DNA of 64,000 nt from Pezicula radicicola (Eukaryota > Ascomycota > Leotiomycetes > Helotiales > Dermateaceae). Below the pieces are notes generated by a model, which saw nothing but the letters and a program-made list of their open reading frames with translations, had not been told where the DNA came from and did not search any database. Location of the stretch: NCBI GenBank assembly GCA_003008705.1, contig PDUO01000051.1, forward strand, positions 187,198-251,197. The letters run 5' to 3'. The number at the start of each line of letters is the position of its first letter. The first letter of the stretch is position 1. A program made the position numbers and the translations under genes. Of the stretch, positions 19,896-31,097 are shown piece by piece.

Positions 19896-21431
19896 AGCAG
19901 GGATCTTACAAGGGTAGTTCTTAGCACTCCTTCTTTATATAGAAACCTAGTAATATGAAGCTATTCAGACTTATATATTACTATTAATAGACTCTATTCG
20001 AGTTCTTCTTTCTCCTAGAAATAGACTCCTAATACTTATTCCCTCCCTTAAGCTTAATTACTTCTTAAATATAAATAGGAATCCTTTTAATCTATTTTTA
20101 AATCTTCTCTTATAGTATATTCTCTTAATAAGTAATCTAATCTTCTTTTATTTATCTCTTTGAAGTTATAGCCCTATACTTTATAATCTCTCTCTTTATC
20201 TAAAACTAAGTAGATTTAATAATACTTAAATCTAGAGAGTTTATAAACTAGAGGATTTATTATATCTTTTAAAGGTTATATACCTTGAATTAGTATTTAT
20301 ATATATATAGAGAAGTATTATCTTCTTATATAAGAGTATTAGGTCTTTCTCTTAAATACTCCTTTATAAAAGGAAGAAGTTTTACTTAAAGAATAAGTCT
20401 AAAATATTAATACTAATTAATACTACCCTTTAAATTCTAGATAAGTTTTCTAGTCTTTTCTATTTATCTCTATATTAGTTTTTTACTAGGTATTTAATAA
20501 GTAATTCTAACCCTTCTTATAGTATTTTCTATTTTTTATTCTACTTTATAAATAAACTCTAAGATTTTATTTTACTCTTTAAATTATTTATTTACTATCT
20601 TCTTTTTCTTTAGAGTTTTATCTTCTTATATATAATAAGAGTCTTTCTTATTATATAAAAAATAACCCTAAAATATAAATTATTTAAACTCTTTCTATTA
20701 ATACTTTATATAATAATTATTATAAGCCTTAGATACTAGTTATTAAACTTATATCCTTTCTCTCTAGTCTCCTATTATAATAGATATTTTATCTAACTAA
20801 ATAATATTCTTCTAGTCCTTAAGTATCTAATCTTTATAGTCTAAATACTACTTTAATTAAAGAGCTTTTACCTTAAGAGTAAGACCTAGTTTATATATTA
20901 GTTTATATAGACTATAGTCTAAAGAATATAGAATATTCTAGATAGTTTATACAGAGATTATAAGTAAAGTAGTAAATATAGTATTAATATAGTTAGTAAT
21001 TACTTAGGTAGTTATTTATTAAGTAGTTGAATTCTTTATAATAATATTTATAACCTCTTACTTAATCTCTTCTATAACCTTTAGTAGCCTCCCTAACTTT
21101 AGTACATCTTCTATATAAGAAATAAGTATCTTCTTATCCTTTAATAGATCGAATCCGTGCTACATAGCTATCTTTTTAATAGTCGAAATCGTTGAGGAAG
21201 GGATACTAGTAATAGCTGTAATTTCTTTGTATAGGAGCTTTGTATAGGTAAGTATAAGGGCTTGTACTCGAGTACCAATATCGTGATGGCCTTGGCGTGT
21301 TTTAGCAGTAGCTATGGGCTCTGTAATAGCCTCTATAATGGGCTTCTAAAGAGGTTAGAAGAGTATATAATAGGTAGAAATGAAGCTATTTTGATATGGA
21401 AGAACCCCTGCATTGTGGGCTTGGCATTACC

Positions 21432-21468
21432 AGTCTTGGCGTTCGATGACTTTTTGCCGTGACCTCCG
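21432..21468 (-). repeat. right terminal inverted repeat of the Tc1/mariner element
   Basis: Exact inverted match to 19859-19895, followed by TA. Confidence 0.9.
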
Positions 21469-21470
21469 TA

Positions 21471-22521
21471 CCCATGTTACAGCTAGGAATCAGTCTGCTA
21501 GCACTCACTTTTGTCAGGAAAGCAGAGTTACTTGAATAGTTACAATACAGTTCGGGAGCGTTGCTAGGTCGGAAGGGAGGTCAACTCAGCGTCATTGAGG
21601 AGTTCAGAGAGACTGAGCTGTCCTGGAAAGATATAAAGAGGTTTCGCAAGGGAGCAATCGAGCCAATAGGCCGGGCTAATTGACGTGTAACCCCAACCTA
21701 TCCAAACCCCAACTCACTTCTTGTCGTATCCTTCACGACCAGCCAATGCGAAAAAGCTTTTCCCACGCCCAGCTACGCTTTAGACATGGTGTGGACATGC
21801 TGCCTGAAAGAGAATAACCTCGCCGGTCTACACGAATTGCAGCAACAGATCCAGCATCAAAGCGGACGGACAAGCGCTCGCTTGGACCTATAACCTCGCT
21901 AGTCAGAGAATCTCGATCGCGGAAGAAATCTAAAGGAAAGCGCAAATTAGACGGAGCTAAAACTTTAAACAGTTCTGCTTTAAAGGCTCTTGAGAGAGAG
22001 ACAAGACATGAACCATTGCCGAAATCTCTTGAACAGGTGTAGTATAATATTAAATTACTACTTTCCTTATTTACTATTACTTAGTGGCGAACGGACTCTA
22101 GTCCTCGAGTATCTGAAGATCTACCTTCAAGTTCGAACATGTCAATATGCGATAAGAATTTGCCAGAAGAGTTGATACGAAGGAGAGCCTATAATGAGTT
22201 CCTTCCTCCTAACTCCGAAACCCCGCAGAACCTATTAGCAATACAAAATGCTACTTTTACTTCTACGGATATCGTTCAACCTAGCAAGCAAGAGATCACT
22301 GACTATGCCGAATCCTGTCAGATAATAGCTGGGGACATTAATAAGCGTTTGATCTGTACTTTGATATCCACCCTCATCAACTGCAGCAGAATTATGCCTG
22401 CAGAATTGGACAGAGGTGGATAGACTTCCTAGAGCCTAAAACTCATCAAAAGCCAACTCTAGGTTGGGTGACTTATTTCCTAACAAGCACTTATAGAGTA
22501 TTTTGATTCATATAGATGAAA
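21471..22521. other. no recognised gene
   Basis: Short frames at 21733-21945 (reverse) and 22139-22423 (forward) have no motif and no neighbouring exons that I could join. Left open. Confidence 0.4.
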
Positions 22522-23410
22522 TTATTTCTTTGGCAAACCTCGTCGAACAAGGGCATACTCGTCTCCTTTGACACCTTCGAACCCTACATGTAGATAAACT
22601 GGTCTCGCGTTCGGAAAAGCCTCTAGATATATAACAGTCGACGGAGTTTCGGCATCCGCCCTTTCTATCGCATAGTCAAGAAGTTTTCGGCCAATACCAC
22701 GACCTCGAAACTTCTCCACGACGACTAGTGGTTGCAGGTACCTATAAATTAAACAGCTGTGTTAGCTAACTTTGCCAATTCTCGCAAAAGATCAATAGAA
22801 AATAGCATGTTTACCAATGTGGTTCCTCTCCCATAACCTTTTGTCTAGTATCCTCAAACCCTTTCCATGTCGAACTCCAATACTCCACATTAACACCTGC
22901 CCAGATTTGGTTGTCAATTGGCAGTCCGGTCTTCCACCCCGTTCTTATTTCGTTCTCGGGCACGTCACAAAGCATCAGACTCCCTACCCACTCCGTACCA
23001 GGACTATGCCACCCCGCACAGCCAGCGAATTCTCTTGCAATTTTAGCAACTATAAAGCTAAATCTTGGGTGGTGGGTCAAAAGCGGCTTGAGGCGCTGTG
23101 CGAGACGAGCGCTACGGACTTCGGGGGATGGTCGCAAAGCTGGGGGCTCGAAATTATCCCACCATGATTTAGGGAAGAAGCCTTTACAAAGTGTGTCGGC
23201 CTAAATGGTGTCTTAATTAAAACACAACAACGCTTGTAAAATAGAGGGATTTAAAATCAACAGGAGGCGTACAATATGTATTAGATCTGATTCGGTTGCG
23301 ACAGAAAGGATAATATCATCATTGTTAAGCCGTGTAGCTGGATTTACAGGGAGGCTCATTGAAGGGAACCCCTCTGGTACAGTCCAGTAAATGGTCTCAG
23401 TAGTGACCAT
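22522..23410 (-). CDS. GNAT-family N-acetyltransferase
   Basis: Model complement(join(22522..22741,22815..23200,23273..23410)), 247 aa, ATG at 23410. Introns 23201..23272 (GTACGC..TTTAG) and 22742..22814 (GTAAAC..TATAG) both restore frame, giving DLIHI|ADTL and EEPHW|YLQPL. Exon 2 has SKSWWDNFEPP-type N-terminal sequence (KSWWDNF) typical of fungal GNAT proteins. Exon 3 holds the acetyl-CoA loop motif A (EKFRGRGIGRKLLDYAIERA, with R/Q-x-x-G-x-G/A as RGRGIG), the motif B strand VIYLEAFPNARPVYLHVGFE, and a short tail. The acetyl acceptor cannot be told from sequence; relatives are annotated only as GNAT. The gene appears intact despite lying between AT-rich islands. Confidence 0.85.
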
Positions 23411-24634
23411 AGCGAATTTTGGTGTGGCTATTGATTTTTAAAGAACTTGGATAAAATATGGCAAAAGAGTGATTCGGGGCAGTTGATTAATTTGAGATAG
23501 ATTTTAAAGGTCGAGGACTTGGGCACCAGATTAAAATATAATTCAAAATCTTAGTCGTCTGACTTAGTACTCTTTCCCCCCACCCTAGCTACTCGTAAAA
23601 GTAACCAGTAAAGGGAGGAGGGGAAGGGAAGAATCTTAGTCAGATTACCCTTTCTTCGAATATAAGCAGAGCCATATACCCCTCCCTCAATGACTAGCTA
23701 GGGTCTACTCGCGTATAATTTCCGGCGCAAGTCGAAGGGATTGTTATCCTATAGGTCTTATGTTGAATAAAGTTCTCGATAGCTCTATTATACACTAGGT
23801 AGCATTCGCCGCCCCGGGTTATCTACATCTTCTAAAGTATAATCTAGTGCTTTTCATCCTATAATCCTCTTATCTAAAAGCCTCCTAGTATATCAAGTAA
23901 GTCTAATATTAGAACCCCTCTTATTTAGAGGAATACTATCTCCTAGGAGCTTATTTTTAGGGAAAGTAATCTAAAATATATATTCTTAAGAAGTATATAC
24001 TTACTAAGGAAATTAACTAGATATAATAAATTTAAAAGTAAAATTAAGTTTAGTTAGAGAGTTTATAAATAAAGAAGTTAAAAGAACTAAAGAAAACTTA
24101 ATAGTAGTACTTTATATAAATATTAGTTAAACTTTAACTTTAATTCTTTAAGTAATAGAACTACTTAAATTAATATTAATATTTTAGTTAAATTTCATTT
24201 ATATTTATTATCATCGTTTTAGTAATATATAATTATTTTTGTAATATATAATCTCTAATAAGAAAGTAACCCTAACTCTAACGCTAACTTCGTGTCGCTT
24301 GATTGAGGATCAAAGTTCAATTGGGGTCAGGAGGAAGGCGCATGGCATAGCGATGTTCTCCTAGAATCGTGGTGTCCTTTGAGTTTGTTTGTTGTACTGT
24401 AGGTAACGCTGGTGTAATCCCCCGGGGAGGTGTTGCTGCCGGCTTGCACGAACGCTTCCACCTTCCTCCTATGCTGGCAACCGTCTTAGCAATCCCATTT
24501 GCCAATATAACCGGAGCCACGCGAGCTCGAAGGATAATTCCAAGGTCGAGTCGTAGTCACTTTCGAGGTTGCCGTCGCGGCTTTGAGTTCTGCAGATAGC
24601 TTGAAGTTACGCATTTCTATCCCCTTTAGGGACC
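23411..24634. other. AT-rich decayed region
   Basis: From about 23520 and especially 23820 to 24260 the sequence is A/T-dominated with no frames, the look of RIP-mutated repeat DNA. A short TAACCCTAACTCTAACGC tract at about 24265 is telomere-like but too short and degenerate to call. Confidence 0.5.
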
Positions 24635-24960
24635 TTACTTACTTGAAAGATAGAATATAGAATGGCTTGGATTACCTATACTCGCCTGTAGTGATGTCAC
24701 CGGCATGAATCCTAACATGACAGTCCCTCCGTGGCACCGTGCAAAGTTATCCGGATGTGTCTCTGCGATGACATGCTCAGGATTGGCACATAGTCGCACG
24801 TGACACAAGTGAGAGCACTCTCCATACCCCTGGAGAAAAAGCGACGAATCTTCTTCATCGCGAAGGATGCCCGTACCAAGAATGGCCAATCAGTTACCAT
24901 AAATTGTCACATAGGTTTCTTGTACGCTTAGATTGACCATCAGCTTGTACGGACCAAAAT
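24635..24960 (-). pseudogene. His-Me finger/HNH nuclease-like fragment (zinc-loop type)
   Basis: The reverse strand reads GYGECSHLCHVRLCANPEHV, then IAETHPDNFARCHGG. This is the pattern of the zinc-binding loop of His-Me (HNH-like) homing-endonuclease domains found in many fungal hypothetical proteins (SHLC, C-x-NPEHV/I, E-x(4)-N-x-x-R). Upstream the same frame continues (KLMVNLSVQETYVTIYGN) across one in-frame TGA near 24895. No start or full domain was found, so I call it a fragment. Part of a transposon- or intron-derived nuclease is possible. Confidence 0.4.
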
Positions 24961-26160
24961 CCAATTCAACATAATTTCTGTTATAAAATGAAAGGCTTCA
25001 TATACTTTAGGATAGTTGTGTAACTACACTGTCACATTCCACCTCAACTCTATCGCTAATCCTTCCCTGGAAGTAGTTGTCGCATTTTCCCTCCAGTTTA
25101 TCGGCTCCCGTAGTCTCGGTCTATTAGTAATGTGTAGCCACTTTTATATGGTACTAGATCTTAGGATTGGAGTAATAATTGAAAGGCGTTGAAGAGGGAC
25201 TTGCAATCTTTTGCAGATAGCTAGCTTAGCTGTATTTAACAAAGGAAGCGCGCTAAGAGGAAAGAAGGGCGTAGTCTCTATCATCGATGATAGCATTGCG
25301 GAACCACACTGCGGTGCGCCTTTGCATAGTTTGTGCTTATCCTGCTCGTGCTGGGAAGGAGAGGAGGCAGCTGTAGGCTGGACGCCAAAAGATTGTAGTA
25401 GAAGGCCGCGCAATGCTGCAGGATTGTTGCGGACATAGCTTCCATGATAGGGAGGTTGATGGGGAAGGTTTATAGGCTCTTATCACAGCGTCCATAAGGG
25501 TCTTCGTCACATCTATTCCCAAGGAGGTGTTGCTTAAGTATTTGGTGCATGCCAGTAGTGAAGAACTTGGTCTAGGTCAATTGACAGTCACAACATACCA
25601 ATTAAGAACAATCAGAGTACTAGCTTGGGCTGTTTTGTCATGAAGGAAGCATACAATTCAGAGCCAAATGTCTATTCCAAGGTTGAGCTGTGTTGTGTAG
25701 ATAGAAGCTTTGGGTTACCCTTCACACTAGTGGTATAGCTTCTTCAAAATCCTAGTCATTGGAGACAGCGTCAGGGAGTGTATATCGGTCAACACCATGG
25801 TTCGGTGTTTCTGGTACGAATTAACTATAGTTGGGCAGCAGTTGTCTACGGTTGTATCGAGTCAGTTTGTGAGTAGGCCTAGATTGACCGTAGGTGACAG
25901 ATAATAGCAAAGTGCATTGTAGTGTTTGCTCAAGCATTCTACTATACTGTCTAGCTCACTTCGGTGACCACGTACTATAAGTCTGTCATTTATGATCATT
26001 ATATTAATGGTTTTCAGCATGATGTTCACCTTGGGTCCGGTCAGGCTTGTCACTCTCTAAATCGGCGCGTTAAATCATATAGATCTCGACAGCTCAATTC
26101 GGGATTTACGACAGAATGCAGAATGAGAAAGCTTCCGCATCAGGGAAGGTAACTAGACAG
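24961..26160. other. no recognised gene
   Basis: Short overlapping frames on both strands around 25144-25520 and 25862-26152, with no motif, no repeats of note and no splice-supported structure. Confidence 0.4.
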
Positions 26161-26167
26161 GAAGAGT

Positions 26168-26410
26168 TTGAGAGTGTTAGTGATATTTATGGTGTCGAAG
26201 TTTTTAAAGTATAGAATGCAAGAGGATAAAATAATTGCTTTAGTAGGAGCGCCTTATTTTAAAGGGTCTAACGTTACAGAGTTTTTACAAAGATATAAGG
26301 CTTACTATAATAGTATTTATATAGAGAGTACTATAATAGAAAATAAGTTTAATAGAGAAAAGGCCTATAAAGAAGAAGTGATTATAACTAGAATAGACCT
26401 TAATAGCTAA
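26168..26410 (+). pseudogene. possible retrotransposon Gag-like fragment
   Basis: The frame APYFKGSNVTEFLQRYKAYY resembles the opening of fungal Ty3/gypsy-type Gag proteins (P-x-F-x-G-x-N-x-x-E-F-L). It is A/T-rich, ends after about 60 residues and has no protease, RT or LTR nearby. This is a weak assignment. Confidence 0.3.
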
Positions 26411-26526
26411 TACCATCTTTATTACAGGTTTATATATATTAGTCTCCCTGTTTATTTATCGCCGGGACCACCTCTTCGTTGATATAAGTAACTTGATCTT
26501 CTTGCTCCGAATCCACAAGGCTCGTT

Positions 26527-28322
26527 TTAAGCTTTCTAGGTGTAGTTAGTATTGAGTAAGATATACAGCAACGTTAAGAAGCCAACTGACTCTTTGCGCT
26601 TCATATAGATGTTGAGAATATGTGTCCCGATGATGAGCGTCGTTGCGCACGAAAGGGAGAAAGAATAACCCTTCAAGTACCGCGGAGCTTCGACCGTCGG
26701 ATAAGTGAGTATGCCGGTCCTGTGCATAAAATGAATTAATTGACATCCTTAGTAAACCAGACTGGCGGGTTAAGTGCCAAGTGTACCGTACCATGCCGTA
26801 GAAGACTGTGCCATAATATTCATGAATACAAGGGTGAACGAACGGGTCTCGGGAGAGTCTCTCAGGATGTTGTTCACCCAACCGTGAAGCACACTGGACA
26901 GGGCGTATGACCAGGATGTACTGCAGAAGGCGAACCATTTCCCGCCCTCTGGAACGTTCCAAATGACCTAAATTCATTACAATAAGTATACCATATCCAT
27001 CCAGCGAATACAAAGCGTGCTGCGAGACGTACCAGGAGAAGCAGAGCCACAGCATTGTAGCCCGCGGCAAATGTAATACTCCATGCGGGTCCCCAGAGCA
27101 AATCCGAAGAGAAGTTGGCAAAGAGGGTATAGAAGATTCCCAGTCCGGCAGGAATAGTACCAAATTGATTGACTTTCGCTGAATCGTAGCGGTTCAGAGA
27201 TTTGAGCCACAGCAGGAAGGCGCTAGAGTTAGCCCCAGCGTTCCAGAATAGAACGTCAACAAAGAGTACAATATAGAAGTACTTGCTAAGAAATATCTCT
27301 TTGATGTGGTGGAGCTTGAGCTTTCCCTGAACGATGTGGCCACTCTCTTCGAGACGTCGTTGGGCAATCTTGAGATCTTTATCATTTAGCACCCATCGAT
27401 TGGGCATCGCAATTGTTCCCGGAATGATGAAACGACCGATTAAGCCAACCGGGATGGTTATGACAGCACAGATGATATACATCCATCTGAAAAGCACTAG
27501 AGTCAGCCTTTACATGGGACAGGAAATTATAAGTGTTTTGGTTTCCATGTCGTGGAGAGGACAAATGCAAATGCTCACCTCCAGCCTGACAGCCCGTTGA
27601 CACCCTCGAGTCGCGATGTTGCTCCCGCCTGAACCAGGCCGGCTGTCAGTGAGCCTATAGGCACCCCGAGGTACCAGATGCCTCCACGGCGACTGATCTC
27701 ATGGCGTCGATACCAGGAGCCTACATATTGTCAGCCCGGCAATTGGACTAGTCACAACATAAAGACGCGCATACCCAGAACATAGTGGACGGCTGGGAAA
27801 TAAGCAGCCTAGCCTTGAATCAGCTCAGTCTTCACGCTGTATCACCGTTGTTTAGATGGATATATACCTCGAACCAGCCGATGAAAAAGCGATAGGCCAT
27901 CATCTCCGAGTATGAATGAGCGCGGTACTGGAGGAGTGTAAATATGCCCCATAGCACGTCCATTCCAGGGAGGACCCAGTACATTGGGAGATAGGTAAAT
28001 AGGAACAGAAAGGGTATTTGTCCGACCACAGCGCCAACAATATAAACTGTCTGGAGCCGAATAAGCTGGTTCCCATATAATCCCAGCTCTTCCTTCATTC
28101 CTGCAACATAGGCAGTGTCTGTATAGTCAATAATGCCCGGGAGAGAAAATTATGTAATTACTCACTTAGATTATTCTGATCTAGGTTTTTTACCCAATAT
28201 GAAAGCAGAAGGTAGGGGACCAGTATTAAGTCCAACTTCATTATAAACTTGCGTTCTTCATCTGTGTCATCCGCCGAGAACCACTGGATCTTCCACCACT
28301 TTTGCTTTACAATAGTTGTCAT
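26527..28322 (-). CDS. MFS transporter, Dal5/allantoate-pantothenate permease type (ACS family)
   Basis: Eight exons join cleanly into 451 aa: complement(join(26527..26535,26587..26719,26792..26967,27033..27486,27579..27720,27775..27808,27868..28118,28166..28322)). Each boundary has GT..AG and keeps frame; the introns are 47-92 bases, and the last has a perfect TACTAAC branch. Landmarks: KNLDQNN before helix 1, GMKEELGLYGNQLIRLQT, GQIPFLFLFTYLPM, the exon 2-3 join GWFE|AAYFPAVHY, SWYRRHEISRRGG, GLSGWRWMYIICAV, KYFYIVLFVDVLFWN, DSPETRSFTLVFMN, APRYLKGYSFSLS. About 12 membrane helices; plasma membrane H+ symport of a small organic anion or vitamin-like substrate is expected for the family, but the substrate is not predictable. 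It diverges from the broken monooxygenase gene at 28892. The join to the 9-base last exon is the least secure point. Confidence 0.9.
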
Positions 28323-28891
28323 GTTGATACTATATCGAGGCGCTAGTAAGCTAATATCTAGATAATCCGGGAAATCGTTAAAGCGTCAAGATCAGCAGGC
28401 CAAAGTTTAGAAGTGTACGAAAGAGACAGAGTATAGAAGCATAAGATAAGTTTATATATAATATCTATCTTAACACGTGCTCCTAATATTAGCAGTAACA
28501 AAATTGTATTACGCGATCCTAGGTTCGTTGATGTGATTTGATAACAGTGGGCCGGTTGAAATTAAGCCTTCTACTATAGGCTACAGAATGCAGCACGTTA
28601 TATGCGGCACGATAGCGATTCTTTCCGTAGTTGAACAATTAGACGATGGGTGGTGGAAGATGGGCTCGCTTACTCGTAGTATTAATTGGAGATCTACTTT
28701 CGTATTTTGAGACAGCCACATTGATGTTGTCTTCCGGGCAAACCCACACCTTCTTAACCCCACTATTATATTGATACCATTCTTCGGCCAGATTGCAACA
28801 TAACAGCAAACAATCAGCTTCAAAAGGTGGAGATTGCCCCCTTTAGACAAAATTCAATCATTAATCTTATAAATGACGCACGAAAAAAGTT

Positions 28892-30280
28892 ATGAATAAT
28901 GGTGACTATCAACCTACTGAGGGAATTAAACAACCAAGAAGTCAACCAAAACCAGAGCATTTAAAGCATGTTCCGAAATATCAGCCCTTTGACCTATATT
29001 GGTCTGCGAAGGTAGGAATTCACAAGAAGCCCTTTGTATATGAAGCTAAACCATTAGGCAATCATTGTCGGGGTTGGAATCGCCGGTCTTGGCGCAGCAG
29101 TATTGTTATTAAATAAAGTGAAGAACCTCTCATATGTTGTCTATGAAAAGAATTACACCGTGGTAAGTTATAAGCATAGATGATATTTTCTCCAGCTACT
29201 TAATATTGTTCATAGGGAGGTATTTGAGCAAACAATATATATCCAGGTGTGCGATGCGACATCCCATCCCATATTTATCGTAGGTCATCTATTCTGTCGC
29301 CGGTAAACTTACTGATAATTGATAGAGCTTCCTTCTGTGTCTAATCTCAACTGGACCGAGTTTCATCCGAAAGGTGCTGAAATCCACGAGTACTACGAAA
29401 AAGTCGTAAGGGATCATAAGATAGATGAACACCTGCGAGTCAAACACGAGATTATTACCGCTAGCTGGGATGCAACCACTTCAGAATGGGAAGTACAGGT
29501 GAAAAATCTTGTAACTGGCGCTACCTTCACAGACCGCGCCCATTTCTTGGTTTCTGCTTAAGGACGTCTCAATAAGGGGGCGTACCTTGATATTCCTGGT
29601 CTCCAGACGTGGTACAAAGGCAAACTTATACACTCTTCTAGTTATGATTCCTCTTTCGACCCAACTGGAAATTCCATTGCTGTCATAGGCAATGGTGCGA
29701 GCGAATAGTAACTAGTACCTAATCTGATAGGAAAAGTAGCACATACTGATCATTATATCCGGTCAAAGACATGGGTCACGCCTCGGTTCTCCAGTGATCT
29801 TTTCATAGCTACAGCAGAGCAGCCAGGTGGCCCGGTGTGTACAAAAGAACAGAAGAAAGAATGGCTTGAAAATCCAGAATCATATCTGAAATTTCGTCGG
29901 CAATTAGAACAGGCTCTTCATGGCAAATTTCAAGGAGGAATTAAAGGAAGCCAAGAGAATGAGGCCTTCAGACAATTATGTACTGATACGATGCTGGAAA
30001 GACTTGATGGTGACGAAGAGTGGCTGAAGAAGCAGATGCGCCCAACACGAGAGCAAACAATCTCGGTAAGCATGTCCGGCCAATTTTCGTTCCTTTCTGA
30101 ATGCAATCTGACATGACTAGTAACGGACCGCAGTCTGATTATCTGTCCCCAAGTCCCGCCTGCCAAGATGGCATACGGGGTGCTTTTGAAGCTCTCAGCA
30201 GGCGGTGATGTTTATATAGCCAAAAAGGAGTTTGCTGAGATTCAAAAAGAGCTTGAAAAACAAGAGGATGAGCGATAACA
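28892..30280 (+). pseudogene. flavin-containing (Baeyer-Villiger-type) monooxygenase pseudogene
   Basis: Exons 28892..29011, 29058..29162, 29216..29279 and 29326..30065 join in one frame through well-formed introns. They give a Rossmann FAD motif (IVGVGIAGLGAA), then VVYEKN, a GGI-x-ANNIYPGVRCDIPSH block, NWTEFHP, then IPGLQTWYKGKLIHSSSYD and IAVIGNGAS (second dinucleotide-binding motif), the order found in fungal Baeyer-Villiger monooxygenases. Nonsense codons lie at 29225 (TGA where Trp is conserved), 29559 (TAA), 29706 and 29709 (TAG TAA where two Gln fit). All are single C-to-T or G-to-A changes at CpA/TpG. After 30066 the frame degrades and the C-terminal half of the enzyme is missing. 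It shares a 570-base divergent promoter region with the MFS gene, so they may once have been a catabolic pair. Confidence 0.8.
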
Positions 30281-31097
30281 GCTAGTGTACAAAATGAAAA
30301 TTCTATAAAATAAGAAGACAAATCTCGTTAGTCTAGCTTTACGCTAAAGCATTGCACGTACTAACAGAGTGGCAGAGAACAGTAGCTTGCGTCCTTGAAG
30401 ATGCTCTAAACCACCTTCGAGAGCTTTAAATAGGTATCAGAGACCTTGCATTTTATTTTAGTACTATAGGCATGATGATTAGTTTGATGGCCAAAAGATA
30501 AGTGATAAGAATGCTGGTAGTGGCATTGTCTAGATCGTAGTAATGAAAGCAGCACAACACCTCCGGCATACCAGGAAATACTCTCAATGTAGAAATCCGA
30601 GATGGAATCGAAGGAAACAGTTGGGAAAACATTATGTAATCGCTAACAAGTATATCTCTTTAGATTTTTTTTATTATTATTTATAACTTTATTTTAAAAA
30701 TTTATAATTACTATAATAAAAAATTACTTTTATATATATTTTTTATATAACTTTTAATATAAATTATAAGAAAATTTAAATAATAATTAAGTTAAAAAAT
30801 ATATAAAAGATTATAAAAGTATTATTTTATACTTTAAATTTACTACGAATTATTAGAAAGGCTTAAAGGGGATAAGTACAAAGCAATATATAAGTTTGTT
30901 TTAAGACCTTAGATTTTGATGTTATATATACACGTGACTGACTATATGGCCTAAGCGTCACACTAAAATCCACTGTGGCTGGTAGAGGGAAGCGCAACCC
31001 CTCCAAAACCAACAACACCAACACCAACATTATCATCGCCAACAGTAACGCCAAAATACTACAACTTATTTCACTTCTTCTTTACGTCCTAATCTCT
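30281..31097. other. intergenic with AT-rich island
   Basis: 30660-30850 is nearly pure A/T. The HNH-protein frame opens upstream of its ATG with an Asn/Thr-rich stretch that is probably untranslated leader. Confidence 0.5.

Larger units (their letters stand above)
19857..21470 (-). mobile_element. Tc1/mariner-family DNA transposon, RIP-degraded
   Basis: The element is bounded by perfect 37-base inverted repeats (left 19859-19895, right 21432-21468; outer sequence CGGAGGTCACGGCAAAAAG) with TA on both sides, the target-site duplication of Tc1/mariner elements. Body 1610 bases. The interior is extremely AT-rich. On the reverse strand just inside the right end the N-terminal helix-turn-helix of a Tc1-type transposase is still legible (TRVQALILTYTKLLYKEI, SIPSSTISTIKKIAM, then HGFDLLKDKKILISYIED) with stops between, one being TAG where CAG is expected. 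It cannot encode active transposase; its ends could be mobilised only by an intact relative. Confidence 0.9.

Noticed and set aside
24263..24286. second telomere-like TAACCCTAACTCTAAC tract
   Set aside because: Only about three degenerate units at the edge of AT-rich DNA; no support for an internal telomere.
26527..28322. impression that the first MFS transporter is a pseudogene because its frames are scattered
   Set aside because: All eight pieces join through valid splice sites to a multiple of three with conserved family blocks.
29012..29057. apparent frameshift at the start of the monooxygenase Rossmann motif
   Set aside because: A 46-base intron (GTAGG..CATTAG with a CTAAA branch) removes it and restores the FAD motif in frame, so it is not a lesion.
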